From: Candidatus Eiseniibacteriota bacterium
GTDB taxonomy: Bacteria > Eisenbacteria > RBG-16-71-46 > CAIMUX01
Direction: 5' to 3'
Length of the DNA stretch: 64,000 nucleotides
Assembly: GCA_020633975.1 (NCBI GenBank)
Contig: JACKCR010000002.1
Span: 1,426,001 to 1,490,000, forward strand
Numbering within the stretch: the stretch's first letter is position 1; every line of letters begins with the position of its first letter. Under the pieces are notes generated by a model. The model saw nothing but the letters and a program-made list of their open reading frames with translations. It was not told where the DNA came from and ran no database searches. Shown here piece by piece: positions 1-8,022 of this stretch. Made by a program: the position numbers and the translations under genes.

Positions 1-192
1 GCCGAGGACGTGCACGGCCGCCGAAACGCCCGACTCATCGTCTCCTGACACTTGGAGCTCGCCGTTGCGGCTGCTCAGCCGGACGGCGAACCTGTCCTCG
101 ATGGCACGCAGGTTCCCGTCAGCCTGGCCGAAGAGCGGAAGCGGATCGATCCCCTCGATCGATACGACAGCGCGATGCTCACCTGAGTTCAT
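1..192 (-). CDS. PhoH-like ATPase, N-terminal part (runs off window)
   Basis: Reading the minus strand from an ATG at 192 gives 64 open codons to the window edge. The fragment contains GIDPLPLFGQADGNLRAIED followed by RFAVRLSSRNGEL and SGDDES. This is the layout of the N-terminal domain of PhoH/PhoL proteins (a phosphate-starvation-type ATPase often tied to RNA metabolism), in which 'plfG..d.nlr.ie..f.v.l..rg..l...G' precedes the P-loop ATPase domain. The ATPase domain lies outside the window, so catalytic motifs cannot be checked. An AGGAGG sits about 13 nt before the ATG. The gene starts 7 nt after the stop of the LysM gene and is probably in the same transcript. The family call rests on the N-terminal pattern only. 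Confidence 0.65.
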   Translation of the reverse strand, partial: MNSGEHRAVVSIEGIDPLPLFGQADGNLRAIEDRFAVRLSSRNGELQVSGDDESGVSAAVHVLG

Positions 193-199
193 CAGGGCG

Positions 200-715
200 T
201 CAGCGCCCTCCTCTTGGGATCGTGAGAACCGTTCCTACCGGCAGTGCCGCATTCGGGTCGGCGACCTTGGCCTTGTTCGCTCCGTAGATCTCTTCCCAGC
301 GCAGTGGATCGCCGTACAGAGTCTTCGCGATGGAGCGGAGCGTGTCCCCATCCCGCGTCGTGTACTCGGTGAGGGACTTCCGCTTGAGACGAAGTTCGCG
401 CAACTCCGAGTTGACCTCGCGGATCTGCGCGGAGATCTCGATCGTGCGGGTCCGAAGCGTGTCCGCCATCACATCGAGGCTGTCGAGGCGACCGTTGTAG
501 AGATCCGTTTCCTCGCGGAGTTCCTCGAGGTAGCTCTCCATCGCCTCACAGTAGGCATTCCGATCCGAGCCGGAGAGCTGCATGATCTCTTCGTTCGTGT
601 AGAACTGCCCCTGACGGGGATCCCGCTCCAGCGCCTTCGCGACGCCACTCGCCAGAACGGAGAGGACGAGCGCGACCACGAGAAGAAGCGGCGAGGCCCA
701 GACTCGATTCCTCAC
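200..715 (-). CDS. LysM-domain exported protein
   Basis: About 171 aa. The start chosen is GTG at 715, whose bases overlap the TGA of the upstream lipoprotein gene (GTGA), implying translational coupling. Residues 5-24 form one hydrophobic segment (signal peptide or anchor). The middle (about 45-115) is charged and helical (EELREETDLYNGRLDSLDVM), probably coiled coil. The last 50 residues form a LysM-like domain: TTRDGDTLRSIAKTLYGD, then RWEEIYGANKAKV, then LPVGTVLTIP. LysM binds peptidoglycan or related glycans, so a periplasmic wall-associated role is likely. The 276-aa open frame reaching 1030 is only an upstream extension through the neighbouring gene. Its partner is the coiled-coil lipoprotein immediately upstream, and the two may form a small envelope complex (inference). 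Confidence 0.75.
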   Translation of the reverse strand: MRNRVWASPLLLVVALVLSVLASGVAKALERDPRQGQFYTNEEIMQLSGSDRNAYCEAMESYLEELREETDLYNGRLDSLDVMADTLRTRTIEISAQIREVNSELRELRLKRKSLTEYTTRDGDTLRSIAKTLYGDPLRWEEIYGANKAKVADPNAALPVGTVLTIPRGGR

Positions 716-993
716 TGGTCCCCCCCTTCTCCGAGAATCGACTCGAGCTCGTTCTTCTCTTCGACCAACCGCTCGAGGCGACCGAGCGAGACTTCCAAGT
801 TGTTCTTGGAGCGGCTCACGTCTTCGAGCTTGTCCTCGTAGGCCCGCTTTGCCTGGTCGCGCTTGGACTCCGCAAGCTCGATCTGCGCGGGAATGATCAT
901 GCATGGTTTGACCTGAGCACACCCGCTCGCCAGTACGATCGCACTGGCCGCGAGCACGAGCCCGAACGGGGCGAACAACTTCCTCGATCTCAC
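712..993 (-). CDS. small coiled-coil lipoprotein
   Basis: 93 aa from GTG at 993, chosen because GGAGGA lies 5 nt upstream; longer starts at 1032 lack this. The N-terminus has RSRK, then a hydrophobic stretch ending VLASGCAQ, a lipobox-like type II signal sequence. The mature part is almost entirely heptad-like charged helix (ESKRDQAKRAYEDKLEDVSR, then NNLEVSLGRLERLVEEKNEL). No catalytic motif is visible. The 3' end overlaps the LysM gene by 4 nt, so the two are likely made together. It could be a spacer or periplasmic scaffold protein; no family is recognised. Confidence 0.7.
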   Translation of the reverse strand: MRSRKLFAPFGLVLAASAIVLASGCAQVKPCMIIPAQIELAESKRDQAKRAYEDKLEDVSRSKNNLEVSLGRLERLVEEKNELESILGEGGDQ

Positions 994-1064
994 GGTTTCC
1001 TCCTCCCAAAACATCGGTCGATGGTAGCACACCCCACCGTCAGGGGAAGCAGCCCGGGAACACC

Positions 1065-1859
1065 TTACGGGAAACGAACTTCCGTGACGACGTAGGTCCC
1101 GCCGGACCGGTCGTCACGAGTGATCTGGATGTATCCGTTCTCGGCCGCGTCCTCCAGCAGTTCACTGAAGGTGCGGTATCCGAACGCGCTCTCCGTGAAG
1201 CTCGGACGCTTCCGCTTGATCGTGTCCTTGATCGCCGAGCTCCAGAGGATCTCTCGGTTCTCGCGCAGGAGAGCCTCGATCGAATCGAGCAGGAGCTCGA
1301 ACGCTTCCTGCTTCTCCTTGGAGAGCTTGCTTCCGCGCGCCCCTCCCTTGCCCGAACCGCTCGGGCGCTTCACCGGAGCCAAGTCCTCGTAGTAGAGGAA
1401 CTCGTCACAGTTGTCTGCGAGGAGCTTGGAAGTGGAACCGGTCAGGCCGATCCCGATCGTCGTCTTGTTGTTCTCCTTCAGCTTCGAGACGAGCGGGGAA
1501 AAGTCGCTGTCGCCGGAGAAGATGACGAAGGTATCGAGATGCTCCTTCGTGTAGCAGAGGTCGAGCGCGTCGACGACGAGGCGGACGTCAGCGGAGTTCT
1601 TTCCGGCCTGGCTCCGCTTCGGGATCTCGATGAGCTCGATCCCGGACTCGTGCAGGTTCTCGCGGAACTCGGCGTACCGAGTCCAATCCGCGTAGGCTCT
1701 CTTGACGATGATCCGCCCCTTTTCCAGGAGTCGGTCGAGAACCCAGGCCATCTCGAACGCCTTCTTCTTTCCGCCCTTCATACCCAGGGCGATGTTTTCG
1801 AAGTCGATGAAGAGCGCGATTCTGGCCTCGGGTTGGTAGATGTCCGAGGGTGTGGACAT
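1065..1859 (-). CDS. NYN-domain protein with C-terminal LOTUS/OST-HTH-like domain
   Basis: 264 aa. The start is ATG 1859 (AAGGAG 11 nt upstream); the frame stays open to 1994 but that part overlaps the VanZ gene. The N-terminal domain (about 12-165) matches NYN/LabA-like (PIN-like) folds: ALFIDFENIALG (Asp19), NSADVRLVVDALDL and FVIFSGDSDFSPLV supply the acidic residues that bind metal in this ribonuclease-like family. A basic Gly/Ser/Lys linker (about 168-190) leads to a C-terminal domain (about 195-262) with LLRENREILWSSAIKDTIKR, SFGYRTF-like and YIQITRDD segments, typical of OST-HTH/LOTUS domains that contact RNA. Likely an RNA-processing or RNA-binding enzyme; substrate unknown. Confidence 0.8.
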   Translation of the reverse strand: MSTPSDIYQPEARIALFIDFENIALGMKGGKKKAFEMAWVLDRLLEKGRIIVKRAYADWTRYAEFRENLHESGIELIEIPKRSQAGKNSADVRLVVDALDLCYTKEHLDTFVIFSGDSDFSPLVSKLKENNKTTIGIGLTGSTSKLLADNCDEFLYYEDLAPVKRPSGSGKGGARGSKLSKEKQEAFELLLDSIEALLRENREILWSSAIKDTIKRKRPSFTESAFGYRTFSELLEDAAENGYIQITRDDRSGGTYVVTEVRFP

Positions 1860-1924
1860 GCGGATGGCAGCTCCTTCCTGAACCTCCGCCGGTGCGGGGA
1901 GGTGATTTCGAGCGGGTTTTGGGC

Positions 1925-2350
1925 TCAGCCCTCGCTTTCGACCCGCGGATTCGTCGTGGGTTCCGCCCCTTCTGTCTTGAAGGAGAAGAGCCATGGCATG
2001 AGCCTCTCGATCCGCGCGCCGAAAGCAACGCCAGTGCTCCCGCCGATGAGGTCCGCGAACCAGTCGTAGATGCTCGAATCACGTCCGGGGATCCTACTCT
2101 GAAAGGCCTCGTCGCCCAGACCGAGGGCGGCGATCAGGGCGAGGGTCGAAACGACCGCCTCCCTTCGTCTTCCGCCGGACATTCGAAGCGCACGGTAGAG
2201 CAGGAAACCCAGGGCGGCATACTCCCCGAAGTGGAGCACCTTGTCCACCCGAGCGAACGGAAGATGGATCGAACTGCCCGGACGACTGGAGAAGAAGATC
2301 ACAGTCGCCTCCAGCAGGAGGAACGGCAGCCAGGCGGATAGAAAGCGCAT
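1925..2350 (-). CDS. VanZ-like membrane protein
   Basis: 141 aa from ATG 2350 (GAGGG 5 nt upstream; GTG 2356 is an alternative). Four hydrophobic segments and the VanZ-family signatures are present: DKVLHFGEYAALGFLLYRAL in the first half, and DEAFQSRIPGRDSSIYDWFA with DLIGG in the second. VanZ-type proteins are small polytopic membrane proteins; some affect teicoplanin resistance, most have unknown function. It lies 9 nt downstream of the EIIA gene and in the same orientation as the NYN gene, so it looks like part of one operon. Nothing here ties it to antibiotic resistance. Confidence 0.8.
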   Translation of the reverse strand: MRFLSAWLPFLLLEATVIFFSSRPGSSIHLPFARVDKVLHFGEYAALGFLLYRALRMSGGRRREAVVSTLALIAALGLGDEAFQSRIPGRDSSIYDWFADLIGGSTGVAFGARIERLMPWLFSFKTEGAEPTTNPRVESEG

Positions 2351-2359
2351 CCCCACCCT

Positions 2360-2824
2360 CTAGCCGAGGGCGTCCTCCTCCTCGGTCAGCGCCGCGACGA
2401 CCGCATCGGGGTCGGTTGCGCCCAGCACCCGCTCCTGAAGTCCACTCGAGCAGAGTAGGCGGGAGATTCTCGCCAACACGCGGATGAACCCGCCCCTTTC
2501 CTCGGGACCGGTCACGAGAAAGACGAGCTTCACCGGTTCGTGGTCGACCGAACCGAAGTCCAGCGGCTGGCTGGGCCGAGCGATCGACACGGTGAGGGCC
2601 TTGGCCCCCCCGGACTGGGCATGCGGAATGGCAACGCCCCGGCCGATCCCGGTGCTCATCACGCGCTCCCTCTCGACGAGGGAACTCAAGACAGACGACC
2701 GATCCTCTACCCGACCTTGGGCGACGAGGGAGTCGACGAGTCGCTCCATGAGCTCCTCTTTCGTCTGTGCTTCGACCCCGAGATGAACGAACTCGGGCTG
2801 TACGAGTTCACTCAAACGGACCAC
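2360..2824 (-). CDS. PTS EIIA domain protein (fructose/nitrogen type)
   Basis: 154 aa from GTG 2824, preceded by GGGAGGG; the ORF extends further upstream without a ribosome binding site. Single EIIA(Fru/Ntr)-type domain: LSELVQPEFVHLGVEAQTKE, then STGIGRGVAIPHAQSGG, in which His68 is the conserved phosphorylation site, and LDFGSVDHEPVKLVFLVTGP. It is a stand-alone EIIA; no EIIB/EIIC, HPr or EI is in the window. Such orphan EIIA proteins usually act as regulators (PtsN-like) rather than in sugar uptake. It follows a sigma54-type activator gene by about 150 nt, which fits the usual association of PtsN with RpoN-type control, although rpoN itself is not seen here. Confidence 0.85.
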   Translation of the reverse strand: MVRLSELVQPEFVHLGVEAQTKEELMERLVDSLVAQGRVEDRSSVLSSLVERERVMSTGIGRGVAIPHAQSGGAKALTVSIARPSQPLDFGSVDHEPVKLVFLVTGPEERGGFIRVLARISRLLCSSGLQERVLGATDPDAVVAALTEEEDALG

Positions 2825-2971
2825 GAGAGGTCCCTCCCGACAGAAAAGAAAAAACGGGCCGACCGTTCGATCGACCCGGACCGCGCAGGAGGTTAGCAAA
2901 AAACGCGGTTGTGTCAAGAATCCGGCGGACGCCACCCAGACGACCGCCGGACTCCGAGAATCCGAAGCCAG

Positions 2972-5900
2972 CTAGCGGGAGCGCCGCCGATCGAGCTGGA
3001 ACCGCTCCAACTTCCCCTTGAGGCCCTTTCTGGAGAGCCCGAGTTCGTTTGCCGTCCGGCTCTTGTTCCACCGGTTCCGCCTGAGCGCCTGGAGCAGGAT
3101 GTCCTTCTCCATCGCTTCCAGCTGGTCCTTGAGGCTTCCGCTCGAATCCCCCACCGTCTCGGCCTCGAGGACGGCGCGTGGAAGGTGCTCCGGCCCGAGT
3201 ACGCTGTCGTCTTCGGCCAAGGTGACGGCGCGACGGACGGCCTTCTCGAGTTCGCGGACGTTGCCGGGCCAGTCGTGGTTCCGGATGGCGTCATGGAACG
3301 TCGGAGACACCTCCCGGATCGCACGGCCCAACTCCTGGGCGAAGCGGTCGAGGAAGCACTCCGTCAGGAGCAGGATGTCCTCTGGCCGCTCGCGTAGAGC
3401 CGGGATCTGGATCGCGATGTCGTTGAGACGGTAGTAGAGGTCCTTGATGAAACGGCCTTCCTCGACTTCGGTTCGGAGGTCGGGGCAGCTCGTCGCACAA
3501 ACCACTCGGACGTCGAGCGACCGGTACCCGGTGTCTCCGACCGGACGGATCTCGCCCGAGTCGAGCATGTGGAGGAACCGACGCTGTACCGCGAGCCCCG
3601 CCTTGTCGATCTCGTCCAGGAAGATGGTTCCGCCGTTGGCCTCCTCGAGGAGACCGATTCGATCCGACATCGCGCCCGTGAATGCGCCCTTTCGGTGGCC
3701 GAACAGCTCGCTCTCGAGGAGCGTGTCCGGGAGCGCCGCGCAGTCGACGGTTACGAGCGGACGGTCTCGACGTGGGCTGATCCGGTGGATCGCCTGGGCG
3801 ACCAGCTTCTTTCCGGTGCCCGTTTCGCCCTGGAGCAGAACGGAGAGGTCGCTGGCGGAAACGCGCCGAACCAGATCGAGGATCCCGAGCATCTGCGGAT
3901 CCTGCGTGATGATGTCCGCAACGTAGATGCCGTGGCGAAGCGCTTCCATCGCCGTCGCTTCGTCCTGGACGGGTTCCGGGGACGTGCGCGGCACGGACCG
4001 GGCGATCTGCTCCGCGAGAACGGTGGCGTAGTCGAGTTCGACCCGCCCGAACCTACGGCGGTCGCCGGTCCGGCGTTCCAGGTAGAAGAGGTGCGGAACG
4101 CCGTGGATCCTCGCCGGAACGGCCAGCGCACCGATCCGCTCGCCTTCTGACGAGAGCTCGAAGGTGCGGGCCACCGTCGTGTCGGTGAGACCGAGGACGT
4201 CCGCTTCGACCGAGCGACGGCCGCCCAACCGTCCCATCGAAACCGATGTGACGACGTCGAGCGCGGCCTGAGGATCCAGCGGCACTCGTCCGAGGATCGC
4301 CCCTTCGGCCCGGAGCGCTTCCGCGAGAAGGATCACGGACGCACGGACCATCTCACTCGGCTGCGCGTCCCAGGAGAAGATCTCCTCCAACCGCCGCAGC
4401 ACGCGCGCCCCGTCGATCCCGAGCTCGGGCTCGGCCAGGAGATGCGCTTCCAAACGCTCCGCGATCGATTGCGATTCCGCCACGACACGCGGGGCCATCT
4501 GGGCCACGCGGTCTCGGATCGCTTCGAAGCGGGCCGCGGCCTCGGCCATCCGACCCGACTCGATCAGGCAACGGATCGACCCGAGTTCGATCGACTCCGC
4601 ACGCTGAGGGAATCCCATCCGCTGCCAGAGTTCCCGCGCCGACTCGAACTGGGCGAAGGCGACCTTGCTGTCGCCCGAACTCATCGCGGCCTGAGCGCGA
4701 TGGAACCGAAGCTGCGCTTCCCGGGGGCGCTCCCCGTGGATCGATGTGCGGCCGAGCTGTTCCTCGAACACCTTCTCGGCCTGTTCGACGCGACCGAGTC
4801 CGAAGAGCAGACGCATCTCGAGACAGCGTGCCCGATTCTCCTGCTCCCGGTCCTTCCGCTCACGGCTCGTACGCCGCGCCTCGTCGATGAGTCCGACGGC
4901 CTCGTCCCACGACGACTCGTCGAGGGCGATCTCCGCGTGAAGGAGCTGCGTCTCCACCACCATTCCGGGAGAGACGGACCCTGCCTCGTTCCGCAGTTCC
5001 TCGAGCCGTCCGCGAACGAACTCGTGCTCCCCTTGCTGAACCTGGAGGTGCGCTTCGGCCAGGCTGAGGAGGAACCTCTCCCTCTTTCCCACCGCATCGG
5101 TGAGACCACTACGGCAACGACTCAGTTCGGCCCCGGCGCTCTTCAAGTCGCCGATCTCGCGATACCAGCGAACCATGGCGAGATGGGAACGGAACGCACG
5201 AGCGGAGTTGCCGAGCTCGGCGGCGGAGCGGAGTGCCGCGTCCAGCTGCTCTCTCGCCTCCGAGAAGCGCCCGACCATGAGGAGCGCGATGCCGAGGTTG
5301 TGATGGAGGGCGCTGCGATCCTGGAACTCCCCTTCGGTGGCGAGGAGATAGTACGCAGCCTGGTAGTGCTCGAGAGCTCGCTGCCACTCGCAGCCACGCT
5401 TGTGCACGTGACCGAGGTTGTTGTAGGCGAACGCGAGGTTCGTGACGTCGCCGGCCGAACGGAAGTACCGAAGGGCGGAACGGAAGTGAGTTCGAGCCAG
5501 ATCGATCTCGCCACCGTGGAGGACGATTCCACCCAGTAGGTTCTCTGCCGTGCCCAGATGTTCGCTCGGTCCATGACGCAGACAGCTGAGGGAGGCGAGC
5601 CCTGCTTCCTGCGCCTCGGCCAGCTGTCCGAGTGCGAAGTGTGCGTTCCCGAGTTCGGTGAGACAGCGACCGAGCTCCACCCGCTCGTCGTTGTCGAGGA
5701 GTTCGGGTTCGGTGTGGTCGGCCAGGATCGGAGCGAGGAAGGCGACGACTTCGGAGTGTCGGCCGAGGTGCGATTGGCAGTACGCGACGCGACGCGCGAT
5801 GCTCAGAACGAGGTCGGAAGACGCCCGGTGCCAAACGCCGAGATACGTCGAGAGCGCCTGGGCGTGGTCGCCGACGCTGCTGTACATGTCCCCGGTTGCG

Positions 5901-5977
5901 AGACGCCCGAGAACGGTCTCGCGCGCCGAGTCGGCTCGAGAATCGGAACCTGTAGACTTGCGGATACGATCGTCCAT
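2972..5977 (-). CDS. sigma54-type transcriptional activator with TPR and GAF-like N-terminus
   Basis: 1001 aa from ATG 5977 (GGAGGGG 8 nt upstream). Domains in order: a long helical TPR-like region (about 20-520, many LAFAYNNLGHVHKRG-type units); a GAF-like segment (about 530-665); an AAA+ domain with Walker A GETGTGKK (717-724), the sigma54-contact loop GAFTGA (764-769) and Walker B IFLDEIDK (about 786); and a Fis-type C-terminal helix-turn-helix (about 955-1001, NKSRTANELGLSRKGLK). The intact GAFTGA loop indicates true sigma54 (RpoN)-dependent activation. There is no response-regulator receiver domain. The input is therefore presumably a protein or small-molecule signal read by the TPR/GAF part. 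No convincing -24/-12 promoter was found in the window. Confidence 0.92.
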   Translation of the reverse strand: MDDRIRKSTGSDSRADSARETVLGRLATGDMYSSVGDHAQALSTYLGVWHRASSDLVLSIARRVAYCQSHLGRHSEVVAFLAPILADHTEPELLDNDERVELGRCLTELGNAHFALGQLAEAQEAGLASLSCLRHGPSEHLGTAENLLGGIVLHGGEIDLARTHFRSALRYFRSAGDVTNLAFAYNNLGHVHKRGCEWQRALEHYQAAYYLLATEGEFQDRSALHHNLGIALLMVGRFSEAREQLDAALRSAAELGNSARAFRSHLAMVRWYREIGDLKSAGAELSRCRSGLTDAVGKRERFLLSLAEAHLQVQQGEHEFVRGRLEELRNEAGSVSPGMVVETQLLHAEIALDESSWDEAVGLIDEARRTSRERKDREQENRARCLEMRLLFGLGRVEQAEKVFEEQLGRTSIHGERPREAQLRFHRAQAAMSSGDSKVAFAQFESARELWQRMGFPQRAESIELGSIRCLIESGRMAEAAARFEAIRDRVAQMAPRVVAESQSIAERLEAHLLAEPELGIDGARVLRRLEEIFSWDAQPSEMVRASVILLAEALRAEGAILGRVPLDPQAALDVVTSVSMGRLGGRRSVEADVLGLTDTTVARTFELSSEGERIGALAVPARIHGVPHLFYLERRTGDRRRFGRVELDYATVLAEQIARSVPRTSPEPVQDEATAMEALRHGIYVADIITQDPQMLGILDLVRRVSASDLSVLLQGETGTGKKLVAQAIHRISPRRDRPLVTVDCAALPDTLLESELFGHRKGAFTGAMSDRIGLLEEANGGTIFLDEIDKAGLAVQRRFLHMLDSGEIRPVGDTGYRSLDVRVVCATSCPDLRTEVEEGRFIKDLYYRLNDIAIQIPALRERPEDILLLTECFLDRFAQELGRAIREVSPTFHDAIRNHDWPGNVRELEKAVRRAVTLAEDDSVLGPEHLPRAVLEAETVGDSSGSLKDQLEAMEKDILLQALRRNRWNKSRTANELGLSRKGLKGKLERFQLDRRRSR

Positions 5978-6056
5978 CGTGCTACCCCTCCACGTTGGAT
6001 TCGGCTCAAGGAGGTCCGCAGGCGAACCTCGACGAGGGCAGGACTCGTCTACCGGT

Positions 6057-6371
6057 TCAGAACCGGAGACCGAGACGCTCCAACAGATGGGTCAGCCAAT
6101 CGGAAACATCGATCGAACCCGAGTCCTCGGAGAGCAGATCGTTCTCGAGGACGGAGTCCTGATCACCGACGCCGGGACGTGCACGAATGAGGACTTCTTC
6201 TTCGTCCTCACCTTCACCGCCGTTCGGAGGAGGCGGAGGGCCATCGCCCTGCCAGCCCCGGGGAGCCTGTTCGAATTCCGGCAGAGCTGCCAGAATGGGG
6301 GTCGCGATCCACGCGACGAGAGAAGCCGCGGCCACTGCGGCCACGATCGAGTTCCTGTAGGAACGGCGCAT
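6057..6371 (-). CDS. small exported or anchored acidic protein, unknown
   Basis: 104 aa from ATG 6371, set by AGGAGG 5 nt upstream; the frame is open to 6407. A basic start (RRSYRN) leads into a hydrophobic segment (VAAVAAASLVAWIATPILAA) typical of a signal peptide. The mature part is proline-rich (GPPPPPNGG) then strongly acidic (EGEDEEE), ending SDWLTHLLERLGLRF, possibly an amphipathic helix. No family recognised. It has its own good promoter at 6427-6454 and lies upstream of the activator gene in the same orientation, separated by 79 nt. Confidence 0.6.
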   Translation of the reverse strand: MRRSYRNSIVAAVAAASLVAWIATPILAALPEFEQAPRGWQGDGPPPPPNGGEGEDEEEVLIRARPGVGDQDSVLENDLLSEDSGSIDVSDWLTHLLERLGLRF

Positions 6372-6426
6372 ATTCGCCTCCTGACTTGGATCGACGATAG
6401 GATCCACTACCCCGGATAACTAAGAG

Positions 6427-6454
6427 TCTATAGAGGGACTTGCCGACCCGTCAA
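6427..6454 (-). promoter_or_regulatory. sigma70-type promoter for the small exported protein
   Basis: Minus strand: -35 TTGACG (6449-6454), 16-nt spacer, -10 TATAGA (6427-6432). It lies 56 nt upstream of the ATG at 6371, in the divergent gap before the GGDEF gene. Confidence 0.6.
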
Positions 6455-6579
6455 TGCCGTTCTCCCCACCTTGAGACCCGCCCCCCACCCGCGATATCCT
6501 TGTCTGGTCATCGACGTCTCCAGGCAGAGGTCGCCCCTCCAGGGGCGACACGGGTGACCGCCCGACTTGCCAACGCATC

Positions 6580-7971
6580 ATGAGCCGACACCCAAAGGGC
6601 CGATTCCACGTGAGACACCTGAGCCTCTCGTTCCTCGACTTCCTGGAACGCCTGCGCAGCGACCCCGAGCTCTTCCCCGAGGAGAGGCGCCAGGTCGAAG
6701 CGATTCTCCGTGCGCGGACGGAAGGTCCACCGGACTCTCCGGAAGAGCGGGGCGTGGACCCGCTGAGGAAGCTCGTCCGAGCCCTGGTGGCCCGTGGCTA
6801 CTGGGACGCCCCGGAGGGAGCGCTCTCGGAAGCGGCCGACACCATCCTCGTGCGGGACCCGATCCGCCGCGTGCGCTTCCGGCTTCGCCTAGGACCCAAG
6901 GCCCCGAAGGCACCGGAGAGGCTCCCGACGCCCAGCGTGGACGAACGCGTCCTCCCAGCACGCGTCACCCGGGCGATCCTCGCCTCCCCGAGCGAACTCG
7001 TCAGCTACGACCGGATCCTCAGCCCTCGAGAGATCGTCTCCAACCTGGAGCGCTTCCTCGCCGAGGTCGTACCGGCCCGCACGGTCCGGTTCCACCCGGT
7101 GGAGTTCGGCGGCGATGTCGTCTCGTCAGGCGAGCCGATCGAAGGTGAGCCCTTGCCGAACCCCGAGGAAGGGGACGCGAGTTCGGTCCCGACCGACGCG
7201 CGCCGCTCGGGCCGCATCTATCTCGACGTCCAGCAGCTGGAAGACCTCTCCCGGAAGCGCGATCACCTCTATCGATGGACCTCGAGTGAGCACGGCGGAT
7301 CCCGTCTCGTCCTCGGCATGGGCGACGACTCCCTCGGATGGAGAGGCGTCCTCGTGCTCGAAAGCGACGCGGACTGGGATGCAGACGGGATCTCGACCAC
7401 CGTCTGGGTCGCACGGCACTACGCGGAACTTCTCTCTACCGTGATGCGACTAGAGGGGCTCATCTTCTACGACTTCCTCACCGGGGTGTACAACCGGTCG
7501 TTCTACGAGGATCACATGGAGCGTGAGCTCCAGCTGGCGAGACGCCGCAACGAGTCTCTGGCCCTGCTCCTGGTCGACATCGACGACTTCAAGGCGTTCA
7601 ACACCCGTCACGGGTACGAAGGCGGGGACCGAGTGCTCGCCACGGTGGCGTGCGTGCTCAAGTCCGCGCTCCGGGGCACCGACACTCTCGCCCGCTACGG
7701 CGGAGAGGAGTTCGTCGTGATCCTCGCTCCACCGGTGAGCCAGGAGGAGGCGAGTCGGATCGCAGATCGTCTGCGCCAGGCCGTCGAGCAGGAGGAGTTC
7801 CGGCTCGACGATCTATCTGGCGCAACGGAGACCGCCCAGGTCACGGTCTCGATCGGGGGCGCGCTCTACCCCGTCCATGGCGAAACCCGAGAAGCGCTTT
7901 CCACCGCCGCCAACCTCGAACTCCTACGGGCCAAGACGGACGGCAAGAATCAGGTGCTCTTCCCGGGTTGA
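6580..7971 (+). CDS. GGDEF diguanylate cyclase with novel N-terminal region
   Basis: 463 aa. The C-terminal 170 residues form a GGDEF domain: FYDFLTGVYNRSFYEDHMER, LLVDIDDFKAFN, and the active-site loop GGEEF at 374-378, a catalytically competent variant. The RGTD at 365-368 is the RxxD inhibitory site for c-di-GMP feedback. It should make c-di-GMP from two GTP. The N-terminal about 300 residues have no membrane segment. They contain a charged helical part (residues 10-110), an acidic linker (about 180-205) and a possible GAF-like fold (about 210-300, RRSGRIYLDVQQLEDLS then GWRGVLVLESDAD). Ligand unknown. The start ATG has no clear Shine-Dalgarno sequence. It is transcribed alone and converges on the protease gene. 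Confidence 0.9.
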   Translation: MSRHPKGRFHVRHLSLSFLDFLERLRSDPELFPEERRQVEAILRARTEGPPDSPEERGVDPLRKLVRALVARGYWDAPEGALSEAADTILVRDPIRRVRFRLRLGPKAPKAPERLPTPSVDERVLPARVTRAILASPSELVSYDRILSPREIVSNLERFLAEVVPARTVRFHPVEFGGDVVSSGEPIEGEPLPNPEEGDASSVPTDARRSGRIYLDVQQLEDLSRKRDHLYRWTSSEHGGSRLVLGMGDDSLGWRGVLVLESDADWDADGISTTVWVARHYAELLSTVMRLEGLIFYDFLTGVYNRSFYEDHMERELQLARRRNESLALLLVDIDDFKAFNTRHGYEGGDRVLATVACVLKSALRGTDTLARYGGEEFVVILAPPVSQEEASRIADRLRQAVEQEEFRLDDLSGATETAQVTVSIGGALYPVHGETREALSTAANLELLRAKTDGKNQVLFPG

Positions 7972-8006
7972 CGGATCCCGCACGCCCACGAGCGAACACG
8001 AACTCG

Positions 8007-8021
8007 GGGCAGGCCCTGCCC
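8007..8021. terminator. possible hairpin between convergent genes
   Basis: GGGCAG-GCC-CTGCCC, a 6-bp GC stem with a 3-nt loop, in the 51-nt gap between the GGDEF and protease stop codons. It has no T-tract on either strand, so termination is only a possibility. Confidence 0.3.
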
Positions 8022-8022
8022 G

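Noticed and set aside
200-1030. 276-aa ORF covering the lipoprotein and LysM genes
   Set aside because: The first 105 residues lie in a different frame over the lipoprotein gene; the true LysM start is GTG 715.
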